From: SZUA-430 sp964561925 | GTDB lineage: Bacteria; Pseudomonadota; Alphaproteobacteria; Micropepsales; Micropepsaceae | Direction of reading: 5' to 3' | Length of the DNA stretch: 64,000 bases | Assembly (NCBI GenBank): GCA_964561925.1 | Contig: CAZLRW010000007.1 | Coordinates: forward strand, 15,726 to 79,725 | Part shown: positions 17,416 to 26,520 of the stretch, one piece after another | Layout: each line of letters begins with the position of its first letter | How positions within the stretch are numbered: the stretch's first letter is position 1 | Notes under the pieces: model-generated | Databases searched by the model: none | What the model was told of the DNA's origin: nothing | The model's input: the letters and a program-made list of their open reading frames with translations, nothing else | Translations under genes and position numbers: made by a program

Positions 17416-18495
17416 CTACCAACAGAAGCGCCAGCGGTGGTGGCCCCAGTGCCGCGGCCAGTGGCGGTCGCGCCAGCCGTAGCGGCCCCAGCGCGGATGG
17501 CCCGCACGCCAGCAGTAGAACCGGTGATCCCAGTACCACCACGCGTCGTCGTAGTACCACCAGTACAGGTCATCGTAGAACCTGAGCCCGACATACCAGC
17601 GCCAGCTGTCGTCCCAACCGTCATTGTACCAATGCGGGTACCAATGATTGTCGTGCCAGTGGTGGTGCGGACGCCAGCGCGGATGATGCCTCACGCCGGG
17701 CCAACGATCGTGCCCGCGCCAGTGACGATCGCGCCAATGTCCGTCGCGATCACGCCAGCGTCCGTCACGGTGACGCCAATCGCGGTCGCGCCAATGCCCG
17801 TCGCGATCGCGCCAGCGTCCGTCGCGGTCGCGCCAATGATCGGGCGAAGCGCCCGGCCCGCCACGCGGCCCCGGCGGGTTCTCCCAATTCGTCCCCGGCC
17901 CGCCGCGCGGTCCCGGCGGGTTGTCGTCGCGGTCGCGCCAGCGCGGACGGTCGGGCGAAGCGCCCGGCCCGCCACGCGGCCCCGGCGGGTTCTCCCAATT
18001 CGTCCCCGGCCCGCCGCGCGGTCCCGGCGGGTTGTCGTCGCGGTCGCGCCAGCGCGGACGGTCGGGCGAAGCGCCCGGCCCGCCACGCGGCCCCGGCGGG
18101 TTCTCCCAATTCGTCCCCGGCCCGCCGCGCGGTCCCGGCGGGTTGTCGTCGCGGTCGCGCCAGCGCGGACGGTCGGGCGAAGCGCCCGGCCCGCCACGCG
18201 GCCCCGGCGGGTTCTCCCAATTCGTCCCCGGCCCGCCGCGCGGTCCCGGCGGGTTGTCGTCGCGGTCGCGCCAGCGCGGACCTGCACCAGGTCCACCCGC
18301 CGGTCCCGGCGGGTTGCCCCAGCGCGGACCCGCACCTGGACCGCCTTGAGGTCCCGGCGGATTCGCGCGATCTCGATTGTCGCCTTCTTCACGAGGTCCG
18401 TGTCCACGGAACCCGTTCCCGGCCAAAGCGGGTGTAGCGACAAGACTGAAGCCCACCACCGCAGCCAGCGGTAGGGCGAGCATTCGAAGCTTCAT
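17416..18495 (-). CDS. Secreted repeat protein: collagen-like triplets plus W/H/D/R-rich tail
   Basis: 359 residues. Signal peptide MKLRMLALPLAAVVGFSLVA ending ATPALAG. Residues about 45-205 consist of a 37-residue unit repeated four times perfectly at DNA level (111 bp), each containing PPGPRGGPG twice, that is three consecutive x-y-Gly triplets, separated by TNWEN and a charged RPRWRDRDDN stretch. The last ~150 residues are dominated by WRDRDGHW-type blocks and then W, Y, H and D. It is predicted to be extracytoplasmic. The W/H/D-rich tail could bind metal or envelope polymers; no domain is recognised. Flanking epimerase genes suggest an envelope role. Confidence 0.75.
   Translation of the reverse strand: MKLRMLALPLAAVVGFSLVATPALAGNGFRGHGPREEGDNRDRANPPGPQGGPGAGPRWGNPPGPAGGPGAGPRWRDRDDNPPGPRGGPGTNWENPPGPRGGPGASPDRPRWRDRDDNPPGPRGGPGTNWENPPGPRGGPGASPDRPRWRDRDDNPPGPRGGPGTNWENPPGPRGGPGASPDRPRWRDRDDNPPGPRGGPGTNWENPPGPRGGPGASPDHWRDRDGRWRDRDGHWRDRDWRHRDGRWRDRDGHWRDRHWRGHDRWPGVRHHPRWRPHHHWHDNHWYPHWYNDGWDDSWRWYVGLRFYDDLYWWYYDDAWWYWDHRFYCWRAGHPRWGRYGWRDRHWPRHWGHHRWRFCW
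17841..18281. repeat. Four identical 111-bp tandem repeats
   Basis: Units begin at 17841, 17952, 18063 and 18174. By eye all four are identical base for base, the last ending a few bases short. They lie inside the minus-strand repeat-protein gene and are in frame (37 codons). Identity at synonymous sites indicates recent expansion or gene conversion; copy number is likely to vary between strains and to challenge short-read assembly. Confidence 0.95.
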
Positions 18496-18595
18496 GTCGA
18501 TTCCTTCATCTTAGAACTCCCCAATTTGGCTTTTGCGCCGCGAGGGCTGAATGGTGCATGAACGGCCCGTTTAGATTCCCCGGGAGGATCATCGC

Positions 18596-19579
18596 GTGCG
18601 CATTCTGCTGATCGGCGGCGCCGGCTACATCGGCTCGGCCATTGCGCATCATCTGATCGACCGCGGGCACGAACCCGCCGTCTTCGACAATCTCTCGACC
18701 GGCTTTCGCGAGGCGGTGCCCGCGGGCGTGCCGCTGATCGAAGGCGATTGCGGCGACCAGGCCGCGCTGACCGCCGCGCTCGCCCGGACCCGTGCCGAGG
18801 CCGTAATCCAACTCGCCGCCGCCGTGCGCGTGGAAGAATCCGTCGCCGATCCCGCGAAGTACTATTTCAACAACACGGTGAAGTCGCTCGCCGTGTTCGA
18901 CGCCTGCGCCAAAGCGGGCGTGAAGGACTTCGTGTTCTCCTCGACGGCGGCGGTCTACGGCATGCCCGACCAGGCGTTGATCGCCGAAGACGCGCCCACG
19001 AACCCGGCGAATCCCTACGGCCACTCGAAACTCGCCAGCGAGTTCATGTTGAAGGACATCGCGCGCGTGGCCGGCATGCGGGCGACGATCCTGCGCTACT
19101 TCAACGTGGCCGGCGCCGATCCGAAGCTTCGCACCGGTCAGCGCACGAAAGAGGCGACGCACCTGATCAAAGTCGCCGCCGAAGTCGCAAGCGGCGCGCG
19201 CGAACGCCTCTCCATTTTCGGCACCGACTACCCGACGCCGGACGGCACCTGCATCCGCGACTACATTCACGTGACCGACCTTGCACTCGCCCACGAACTG
19301 GCACTGTTGAAGCCGGGCGCCCCGGGCGACACGCGGGTTTACAATTGCGGCTACGGCACCGGCCACTCGGTTCGCCAAGTGACGGAGGCTTTCGGCCAAG
19401 TCCTGAACCATTCGCTGCCCGTCCGGGAAGCCCCGCGCCGGCCGGGCGACGTCGCAGCACTCGCCTGCGACAGCGCGAAGCTCAAGCGCGAACTCGGCTG
19501 GCAACCCCAACACGCCTCTCTCAGAACGATCGTCGAGACCGCGCTCGGCTGGGAGAGAAAACTCAGCGCCGGCGGATAA
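18596..19579 (+). CDS. galE: UDP-glucose 4-epimerase
   Basis: 327-residue SDR epimerase interconverting UDP-glucose and UDP-galactose. N-terminal GGAGYIGSAIAHHLI, catalytic Ser/Thr in FSSTAAVYG, YxxxK in NPYGHSKLASE, and the GalE-typical LRYFNVAGADP and GTCIRDYIHVTDLA. The start is GTG at 18596 with GGGAGG upstream. It is divergent from the repeat-protein gene with a 100-bp gap. Alternative hexose or pentose specificity is possible. Confidence 0.9.
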   Translation: MRILLIGGAGYIGSAIAHHLIDRGHEPAVFDNLSTGFREAVPAGVPLIEGDCGDQAALTAALARTRAEAVIQLAAAVRVEESVADPAKYYFNNTVKSLAVFDACAKAGVKDFVFSSTAAVYGMPDQALIAEDAPTNPANPYGHSKLASEFMLKDIARVAGMRATILRYFNVAGADPKLRTGQRTKEATHLIKVAAEVASGARERLSIFGTDYPTPDGTCIRDYIHVTDLALAHELALLKPGAPGDTRVYNCGYGTGHSVRQVTEAFGQVLNHSLPVREAPRRPGDVAALACDSAKLKRELGWQPQHASLRTIVETALGWERKLSAGG

Positions 19580-19691
19580 CGCGGCGTCGCAATTTGTCGC
19601 AAACCTCACACAGCGCCGAAAAAGTCACACAAACTCTCAATATCCGTGTGATCCGTTTGGATGGCCGATTCCCGCCGTTTTATCCGTATGA

Positions 19692-19735
19692 AATCCGTTT
19701 GGAATCCGTTTGCAATCCGTTTGCAATCCGTTTCC
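19692..19735. repeat. Short tandem repeat, about 11-bp period (AATCCGTTTGC)
   Basis: Four near-perfect copies of AATCCGTTTGC run from 19692 to about 19735, with related ATCCGTGTG, ATCCGTTTG and ATCCGTATG words from 19641 upstream. The array lies in the 390-bp gap between galE and the membrane AraC gene (19580-19969), where I see no gene. The region is less GC-rich than the genome around it. Confidence 0.75.
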
Positions 19736-19969
19736 GGAGCGGAACTACCGGTTGAATGCGCACAAGCCATCGCAGCGCGACCGCCGCCGTGCGATTGGCA
19801 GACGCTCCAAAGCCCGTGTTCGCTTGTCAAGTTGCAGCGCTGCTTGCTGCGCAAGCAGCGAAATCAGTGAAACTTATACTACACGTAGAGTTTCCGATTC
19901 AAGCCTACTTGAACCGGCACTTGCGGACCGCGACTTTCGACGCCCGACGAGGTCAAGCTGAGAGCAACT

Positions 19970-21004
19970 TCAATCGTCGGTATTTGACGTGTTCCGCCAC
20001 GCAGCCCGATAGGCACTTGGGCTCATCCCGAACCGCTTTTGGAACTCGCGCTGAAAACTGCTCTTCGAGCCGAAACCCGCGTCGTACATGATCGCAGTGA
20101 CGGAAAGCTTGTTCGCAGGATCCGAGAGCATGCGCGCCGCCTCGTCCAGCCGCCATTGATTGACGAGCGCGGGCACCGTCATGCCGTAACGCCCGTTCGC
20201 AAACTGCGAAAGCTCCCGCGGTTTGAGCTGCAGCTGCGCCGCAAGCGCCTCGAGCGAAAGCTCCGGGTCGAGGTGAGGCCGCGCCTCGCGCATCAACGCT
20301 TGAAAGCGAAGATCGATCCGATCGAGCGCGACCGTACTCGAGCCAGACGCCAAGACACGTCTCGCGCCTGCGAGCATGTTCGGGTGACGCAGTTCCAGGA
20401 TCAGCACGGTCGACGACACCCCCGCCATGACGAGCAGCAGCGCAAGATAGGCGCCGCTCTCCCTGAGGCTGAGACCCAGCGCCACGTCCGACATCATCCC
20501 CATGCGCAAAACGACGAGCGCCGCCGCGCTCGCAGTCAGCAACAGCGCGAACACGAGCACCGGCTGCGGCCGGTAACGTGGCCAATGCCGCGCGAGCGCC
20601 ACTGCGCAAGCTGCCAAATAGCCTGACAGCACGAGCAGCGTCAGCTGGTCGACGTTGCCCACCAGCCCTAACGTCCACGAAAGGAAAACGCCCATCGGCG
20701 GTGCCGCGTGCCACAAATCGCGAACCGAGAGCGCGGGCGCGCCCTCATAGGCGCGCGTCACATAGACAAAGCTCGCCGCCACACAGCCGATCTCAAGCAG
20801 CAGGTTGAGGTCGCGCAAACCGCCGAGCGCACCGATCGCGGCGAGAAGATTGATCGCCGCCGCAAGCCCGAGACTTCCCGTCGCCACCGCAAGCACCGGG
20901 CGCAGCGTACCGCCCTGCCCCAAGCCTGCCGCCTGGACGCCCGCGAACAGTATCATCTGCGCCGCGATCGACGCCTCGAAAACGAGCGGCAGAGCTCCGG
21001 TCAT
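19970..21004 (-). CDS. AraC family regulator with N-terminal membrane domain
   Basis: 344 residues from the ATG at 21004 (an in-frame TTG at 21019 is the alternative). The first ~220 residues contain about seven hydrophobic helices; the C-terminal ~110 residues are an AraC helix-turn-helix pair (LEALAAQLQLKPRELSQFAN and IMYDAGFGSKSSFQREFQKR). It is thus a membrane-anchored one-component regulator. It is divergent from the amidohydrolase/hydrolase pair, with only about 80 bp between starts, so that operon is the obvious candidate target. Confidence 0.85.
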   Translation of the reverse strand: MTGALPLVFEASIAAQMILFAGVQAAGLGQGGTLRPVLAVATGSLGLAAAINLLAAIGALGGLRDLNLLLEIGCVAASFVYVTRAYEGAPALSVRDLWHAAPPMGVFLSWTLGLVGNVDQLTLLVLSGYLAACAVALARHWPRYRPQPVLVFALLLTASAAALVVLRMGMMSDVALGLSLRESGAYLALLLVMAGVSSTVLILELRHPNMLAGARRVLASGSSTVALDRIDLRFQALMREARPHLDPELSLEALAAQLQLKPRELSQFANGRYGMTVPALVNQWRLDEAARMLSDPANKLSVTAIMYDAGFGSKSSFQREFQKRFGMSPSAYRAAWRNTSNTDD

Positions 21005-21086
21005 CGGCTGCAGTCCCAAGAAAAATCAGGTCCCAAATCACGTTTCGGGTCGCGGGACCCCGGCCGTTCGTGCCGGCAATGGTCCC

Positions 21087-22442
21087 GTGACGAAGCATGC
21101 AGCCCCTTGGTGCGCCCTGCAATGGGCCCTCGCGCTTCTGGTAACCGGCGCAAACCCGGGCGACGCGGCAGCATGCACGCTCGCGATCAAGAACGTCACT
21201 GTGGTCGCCATGACGACGCCGGCCGTGACGGCGGAGCAAACCGTCATCGTAAGCGGCGCGACAATCGCTGCCGTCGGACGGGGGCTGAGCACGTCCCGGT
21301 GCCGGAACGTCATCGACGGACGTGGTCAGTTCCTGAGCCCCGGCCTGACCGACGCGCACGTCCACGTCGAGTCGGAGAGCTTCGCCTCGGCCTTCGGCGC
21401 GAAACCAGGGCCCATCGACTTCGACGACGTGCTCGCCCTCTACCCTGCGTTCGGGATCACGTCTGTGCGCGTCATGTCAGGGGCGCCCGACATCCGGCGC
21501 TTCCGCGACCGCGCGCCTGGCGCCCACCCCGCGCCGCGCCTCGTCGTCGCAAGCCCGATGATCGCAGGCCGTCCGCCCATCCTGCCCGAGCCTGTCACCC
21601 TCGTCGTCGACACGCCCGAAGCGGCGCGCGCCGCTGTCGCGCGCTTCAAGAGCGAGGGCTACGACCTCATCAAACTGCGCGAGAACCTCGATCCCAAAGT
21701 TCATGCGGCGCTGGCCGACGCCGCGCGCAAGCACGCGATCCCGGTGGACGGTCACGTCACGCGTGGACCTACCGTTGACACATTGCTCGCGGCGGGACAG
21801 CGCGGCTTTGCCCATCTCGACGAGATCGCCCGTGCGATCTCGAGCGGCGGCACCTCGGCCCCCACATTGAAGCGCCACGACGCGTACATCTCGAGCGCCA
21901 TGGCCGTGCTCGACAACGCGATCCGTCAGATCGAAGACTACGACAGTCTCGCTCGGCGCCCTGAAATGCGCGCCCTGCATCCGATGTTCGTCGACACGTT
22001 CTGGTCGCGCACGCAGAACCCTTACGCGAAGCCCGGCGTCGATGCGGCCTTCTTCAAACAGCTGCTCGCGCTGACAAAATCGACGCTGCGAGACTTGACG
22101 CGCGAAGGTGTCACCATCCTCGCGGGTTCCGACGCACTAAATCCGATGATCATCCCTGGCCACGGCCTGCACGAGGAGCTGCGCCTGATGGTCGAGGCGG
22201 GGCTGACACCTTACGAAGCAATCCGCACCGCAACCATGAACCCGGCCCGCGTCATCGCGCAGTTGGCCAACGCCGGCGAAATCGCGCCCGAACGCGACGC
22301 CGATCTCGTGCTGCTCGACGCGAACCCACTCGCCGATATCGGCGCTTATCGCCGCCCGAACGGCGTCGTGCTGCGGGGCCGCTGGTTCGACCGGGCATCA
22401 CTCGACCGCCGGCTCGACGGCGTCGCGCGCCGCTATCGCTGA
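21087..22442 (+). CDS. Secreted amidohydrolase family protein
   Basis: 451 residues from a GTG at 21087, chosen because it begins a signal-like sequence (hydrophobic QWALALLVTGAN, then DAAACTL) and stays clear of the divergent AraC gene; the open frame extends further upstream to 20805. Metal-dependent TIM-barrel hydrolase signs are HxH in DAHVHVES, a possible carbamylated Lys in YDLIKLRE, His in VDGHVTRG and AHLDE, and the terminal Asp in LAGSDALNP. All usual metal ligands seem present. C-terminal EIAPERDADLVLLDANPL is typical of imidazolonepropionase/prolidase-like members. It is followed by a membrane hydrolase 12 bp later. Substrate unknown. Confidence 0.82.
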   Translation: MTKHAAPWCALQWALALLVTGANPGDAAACTLAIKNVTVVAMTTPAVTAEQTVIVSGATIAAVGRGLSTSRCRNVIDGRGQFLSPGLTDAHVHVESESFASAFGAKPGPIDFDDVLALYPAFGITSVRVMSGAPDIRRFRDRAPGAHPAPRLVVASPMIAGRPPILPEPVTLVVDTPEAARAAVARFKSEGYDLIKLRENLDPKVHAALADAARKHAIPVDGHVTRGPTVDTLLAAGQRGFAHLDEIARAISSGGTSAPTLKRHDAYISSAMAVLDNAIRQIEDYDSLARRPEMRALHPMFVDTFWSRTQNPYAKPGVDAAFFKQLLALTKSTLRDLTREGVTILAGSDALNPMIIPGHGLHEELRLMVEAGLTPYEAIRTATMNPARVIAQLANAGEIAPERDADLVLLDANPLADIGAYRRPNGVVLRGRWFDRASLDRRLDGVARRYR

Positions 22443-22454
22443 TAAGGACATCAC

Positions 22455-23765
22455 ATGCTCCGCTGGATCGTGCTTGCCGTTTTCCTCTTGATCGCAGCCG
22501 CCGCTGCGTGGATCGCCTGGACGCTCAGCGCGCGTTCCGGTCCCGTCACGCAAGAGGCGTTGTGCTACGTCGGCGCCTACGCGCTCGAAGGCGGCGGCGA
22601 TGCCGTCATCGTCGCCTACGACGACGGGGACACGATGGAGTTCTTCTTCCCCGACGGCGCCCGCGGCGTCATGACGAAGAGAAGCGCAGGCGTATTCGAA
22701 GGCGACGGCGTTCGCTTCGCCCGGCCCGATTGCGCCACACCGCACGCCACGACTGCAAAGAACGGCAAGACGATCGCCGCAACAAAACACAGTTTCGAGG
22801 AACGCACCCTACGCATCGTCAGCGCGGGCACCGAACTCGCCGCCAAGCTCGTCCTACCGTCTGCAGCACCAAAGCAGGCCGTCATATGGGTCGCGGGCTC
22901 CAACGACGACGGCGATATCGACCGCATCCATTGGCAGTACACGCTGCCGCTGCAGGGCGTCGCGAGCCTGATCCTCGACAAACGCGGCACCGGCGCATCG
23001 CATGGCAGCGCCACGGCGAACTTCCACACGCGCGCAGCAGACGTGCGCGCCACCGTCACCGAACTGCGCCGCGCTCTCGGACCCGATGTCGAGATCGGCC
23101 TACACGGTGCAAGCCAGGGAGGATGGGTTGCGCCACTCGCGACGCTCGACGGCGATGTCACGTTCGTCGTGGTCAGCTACGGCCTCGCCGAAGGTGTCAC
23201 CGCCGAGGATCGCGACGAGATGGCGGCGCACGTGCGGAAGGCAGGCTTCGGTGAACAAGAACTAGCGAAACTCCGCCGCTTGACCAACATCACCGCAAGG
23301 ATCGTGCGATCGAACTGGAGCGAGGGTTGGGACGAACTCGCCACGTGGCGTGCCGCTCACGGCAGCGAGGCGTGGGTCGAAAGCCTGCCGTCGACCAGCT
23401 ACACCGGCGTGCTCTTGCAGATCCCAAGTTTCGCCGCCGGCTGGATCGGCCCCGTCATCGGCCGCGCCTTGGACAAGGACGTCTCCTTCGCCTACGACCC
23501 GCGCCCGACACTCGAACGTCTGAAGACGCCGCAACTCTGGCTCTTGGGCGGCGCCGACACGTCCACCCCCGCCGCCGCCACGATCACAATCCTGCGAAAC
23601 CTCCAAGCATCCGGTAGCCCCATCGAACTCGTGGTTTATCCGAACGCCGGCCACGGCCTCATGGAACCTTGGCCCGGCCGCAAATCCGAGCGCCTGGTCC
23701 CCGGCTACCGCGAAACCGTCGCCGCGTGGGTTAAGACGCGCAAGCTCACGGATCCAGCACCTTGA
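22455..23765 (+). CDS. Membrane-anchored alpha/beta hydrolase
   Basis: 436 residues. An N-terminal hydrophobic helix (residues 2-24) anchors or exports the protein. A beta-rich region of about 100 residues precedes a hydrolase domain with nucleophile in LHGASQGGWVAP, acidic residue in LGGADTSTP and His in PNAGHGLME. It lies 12 bp after the amidohydrolase stop, so both are likely made together and act on related extracytoplasmic substrates. Ester or peptide bond specificity cannot be deduced. Confidence 0.8.
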   Translation: MLRWIVLAVFLLIAAAAAWIAWTLSARSGPVTQEALCYVGAYALEGGGDAVIVAYDDGDTMEFFFPDGARGVMTKRSAGVFEGDGVRFARPDCATPHATTAKNGKTIAATKHSFEERTLRIVSAGTELAAKLVLPSAAPKQAVIWVAGSNDDGDIDRIHWQYTLPLQGVASLILDKRGTGASHGSATANFHTRAADVRATVTELRRALGPDVEIGLHGASQGGWVAPLATLDGDVTFVVVSYGLAEGVTAEDRDEMAAHVRKAGFGEQELAKLRRLTNITARIVRSNWSEGWDELATWRAAHGSEAWVESLPSTSYTGVLLQIPSFAAGWIGPVIGRALDKDVSFAYDPRPTLERLKTPQLWLLGGADTSTPAAATITILRNLQASGSPIELVVYPNAGHGLMEPWPGRKSERLVPGYRETVAAWVKTRKLTDPAP

Positions 23766-23795
23766 CGGAGGCGTTCGTTGGCCACGCGGCGCCCG

Positions 23796-24715
23796 TCAGC
23801 TCTTCGCAAACGCTTCCAAATGCAGCACAGCTTCGTCCGCCACCAGCGCCGCTCCGCTCAAAGCCTCATCGGCCAGGCGAAGGTCGTGGCCGAGGTCGGT
23901 GCCCGGATACGCCTCGACCTTCAGCGTCTTCAGCCGGGCGAGCGTGAGGCTCACCACCAGCGGGTCCGCCTTGCGCGCCTCGCCGTCGAGACCCGCGTCG
24001 AGCGCATAGCTTCGCGCGAGTTTCGGCGACAGTTTGGCGAAGGTCGCGGCCTTGTCGAACACCTCGATCCCCGCAAGCCTGCCGTTGACGAGATAGACCG
24101 CGCCCCGCTGATGCTCCAGCGGACGCACGGCGGCAACCGCCTTCTCGAGATGCTCGCGGCGATGCTCGTAGGCCGCGTTCACCGCCCGCGTCGGCGACGG
24201 CGCGCCCACCTTGGCGAGGCTTTCTTCGACGTCGCGCCAAACCGCGCTCTGGTCCGACGCGCGCTTGCCGCTCATCCGCAGGTTCGCCGACACCTGTTCG
24301 GCCTTGCGCGCCTTCGCCGCCGGGAAGATCGCATGATCGGCGCTGGTGAAGTTCGCGCGCGACGACGACCAGCGCCCTTGCTCCACGCACGAGACCGGAA
24401 TCGTGATGCGCGACTTCGGCCGGACCAGAATGGACAGATTCAAAACGCGGTTCTGCTTGGCCCCAACCAAGATCTCGCCGTCGACGAGCAGGATCGGGTC
24501 GTCGCCCTTGTTCTCGAAGAAGAGTTCCGGCACCCGGCCCTCGGCCGACACTTCGTTCACCTCGGCAAGGTTCTTGGCCAATGCTCGTCGAGCGTGAGAT
24601 AGAACGGCCCGGGTTTGTCGGCACCCAAGAGCGGAAAGACGGTGAGCGCACCGTCGCTGACGGCTTCGGCGAGTTCCAGACCGTCGATAGTGTGTGCGAC
24701 CTGACCTTCAAACAT
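23796..24715 (-). pseudogene. ARPP-1 family protein, frameshifted
   Basis: The N-terminal part starts at 24715 (MFEGQVAHTIDGLELAEAVS) behind a perfect AAGGAG ribosome-binding site and reads to YLTLDE. The rest (NLAEVNEVSAEGRVPELFFE onward, including VGAKQNRVLNLSILV) continues in another frame. Restoring one base near 24580 (GAGCATTGG to GAGGCATTGG) gives a single 306-residue protein of the ARG/rhodanese/phosphatase-associated ARPP-1 family, whose function is unknown. Without correction the protein ends after about 50 residues. As with the diiron gene, one base is missing from a two-base run, so sequencing error is possible. Confidence 0.72.
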
Positions 24716-25185
24716 AGCAGTCTCCTTATCGCGTGGGAGTTCGCCACGCGCATGACTTTGGACTTCGACCAACGGTGACGTGCAAACGATGGCGCTATGC
24801 GATGAAGACGGGTCTCCTCTTGGGCCGTTGCGATGGGGCCGGGAGATGGGGCGCGAACGCCAACTCCGCAAGCCCTGCGCAGTGAAATTTTTGGCGGCAA
24901 GGAGAGAAATCGTTCGCACCTGCAACCGACGCGCTGCTGCAGCAGGCACGCGGCACGCAAACGTCAGCGTCGACCGCGACGCATAGTGTCCCCCACCAAC
25001 CCACCGCGTCTCTCGCTGAACGCCGCCGCCTGCCGCCGGGTTCGCTCGCGGCGTGTGTGCGGTCCCGCACTGGTTGCCCACCCGCCCGTTATGCTACATG
25101 CAGCACAGCGCTGCCCAACGGCAGCACGCACGACGCGAGGGCTCGCATCGTTGCGCCATGCCGACAACGATTGGGGTCCTTGACG
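24716..25185. other. Intergenic region, no recognised gene
   Basis: 470 bp between the divergent ARPP-1 and secreted-protein genes. Several open frames cross it on both strands but have Arg/Ala-rich shadow composition and no ribosome-binding site. Promoters for both neighbours should lie here; none is obvious by eye. Confidence 0.4.
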
Positions 25186-25875
25186 ATGCACCGCCTTCTG
25201 ATCAGCGCCGCCGCCTTGTGTTTCGCCGCCGCCGCGAGCGCGGCGCCCTACACCGACAACGCGAAGGGTTTCACCGTCGACGTGCCGGAGGGCTGGACGA
25301 AGGAACCGGGTGGCGAGTTCCCGCTCGATCTTGCGCTGCTGTCGCCGCGCCGGGAGACGACGGCCGGCGTGTGCCTGCTGATGAGCCAAGAGGTCAAGCA
25401 CACGAAGGAGCTGACGCAGGCCGAGTTGAACAAGCTCGTGGTCGAGCAAGCGACCGAAGAATTCTGGCGCACGATCCTAACCTCGGACAACACGGTTCAG
25501 GTCAAGGATTTGACGATCAAGGCTTCGCACGAAGCGCGCGGCGAACGCACGATCGGCCGCGCCACCGTGCTCGTGACCGCCACGCGCGAGACCCTGACGA
25601 TGCAGCTTCAGTTCGAGATGATGCTCCAGGCAGTTCCGGGAAACTCGTACATGACGCACTGCTCGGTGCGGCAGGATCAAGTCGCGGCAGAGGCCGGCGA
25701 CATCAAAATCGTCATCGACACGCACACGCCGACCGGCACCGCAGGCTTGGTCGCAAGCGCAGAACCGCCGCGCGGCGGCGCAACGCCGGTCGCCGCGCCG
25801 CGCGCGCTCATGGGCGCCGCCGCCGACGCGTTCAAGACGAGCACGCGCGACGTCCTGAAGCGCGCGCGGCGCTGA
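25186..25875 (+). CDS. Hypothetical secreted protein
   Basis: 229 residues with a clear signal peptide (MHRLLISAAALCFAAAASAA). The mature part begins PYTDNAKGFTVDVPEGW, resembling the small PsbP/DUF1795-like fold in which a Y-x-x-x-x-x-GFSVxxPxGW strand opens the domain. Two Cys (about residues 66 and 165) could form a disulfide. The C-terminus is low-complexity and Ala-rich. Start at 25186 gives the signal peptide. Function unknown. Confidence 0.65.
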   Translation: MHRLLISAAALCFAAAASAAPYTDNAKGFTVDVPEGWTKEPGGEFPLDLALLSPRRETTAGVCLLMSQEVKHTKELTQAELNKLVVEQATEEFWRTILTSDNTVQVKDLTIKASHEARGERTIGRATVLVTATRETLTMQLQFEMMLQAVPGNSYMTHCSVRQDQVAAEAGDIKIVIDTHTPTGTAGLVASAEPPRGGATPVAAPRALMGAAADAFKTSTRDVLKRARR

Positions 25876-25892
25876 TCCGCCGGAAAGCCGCG

Positions 25893-26441
25893 ATGCCGGT
25901 CGAAGTGCTCGAAAACCCCGTGACGGGCGAGCGCATCGAAGTCCTCGAGGCGCCAAGCGACGCGAACGGTCAGCGCGCGCGGATGCGCTTCAGCCTCGCA
26001 CCCGGGGGCAGGATCGCCGGGGCACACGCGCACCCGGGTGCCAGCCAGACCTTCTTCGTCGAATCCGGCGCGCTGCACGTGCGCGTCGCCACCGCGCTTC
26101 GCGTTCTGCAAGCCGGAGAAAGTGCCGTCGCGCCCGCAGGCGTCGTCCACGATCAATGGAACGAAAGCGATGTTCCGGCCGTCGTCATCGAGGATAGTCA
26201 GCCCGCCTCGCACGCGCTACCGTTCTTGCGCGCGCTGTTTGCGCTCGCCAAAGCCGGTGAGAGCCGCCCGAACCTGCTGATGGCGGCGGCGATCTTCACC
26301 GAATATCGCGACGCGATCCGGCCGGAACCGTTCGCGCTGCGCCTAATCGTCCGCGCACTGGCGCCGCTTGCCGGGCTTCTGGGACACCGCGCACGCGCAC
26401 GAAAACTCGGGCGGAAGCGAGCCGACGACCGTGTTCTCTGA
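25893..26441 (+). CDS. Cupin-domain protein
   Basis: 182 residues. Cupin motif 1 is AGAHAHPGASQTFFVESGAL (HxH, Glu) and motif 2 includes APAGVVHDQW. The C-terminal ~75 residues are predicted helical and not part of the cupin, ending in a basic tail. It starts 17 bp after the secreted-protein gene, probably in the same transcript. No specific enzyme assigned. Confidence 0.7.
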   Translation: MPVEVLENPVTGERIEVLEAPSDANGQRARMRFSLAPGGRIAGAHAHPGASQTFFVESGALHVRVATALRVLQAGESAVAPAGVVHDQWNESDVPAVVIEDSQPASHALPFLRALFALAKAGESRPNLLMAAAIFTEYRDAIRPEPFALRLIVRALAPLAGLLGHRARARKLGRKRADDRVL

Positions 26442-26520
26442 GATCCGCCGTCAGCCAGCTTCGCGCGATTCTATACCAGTCGTTCGCGATATGAACCAGT
26501 AGACACCAAAAGGTCACGCA

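Noticed and set aside
17841..18281. CRISPR-like regular repeat array
   Set aside because: The 111-bp units are contiguous with no variable spacers, are in frame within a secreted-protein gene, and no cas gene is near.
17437..18474. Long plus-strand open frame (345 codons) opposite the repeat protein
   Set aside because: It mirrors the GC-rich repeats, has no signal or domain, and the minus-strand frame has a clear signal peptide and start.
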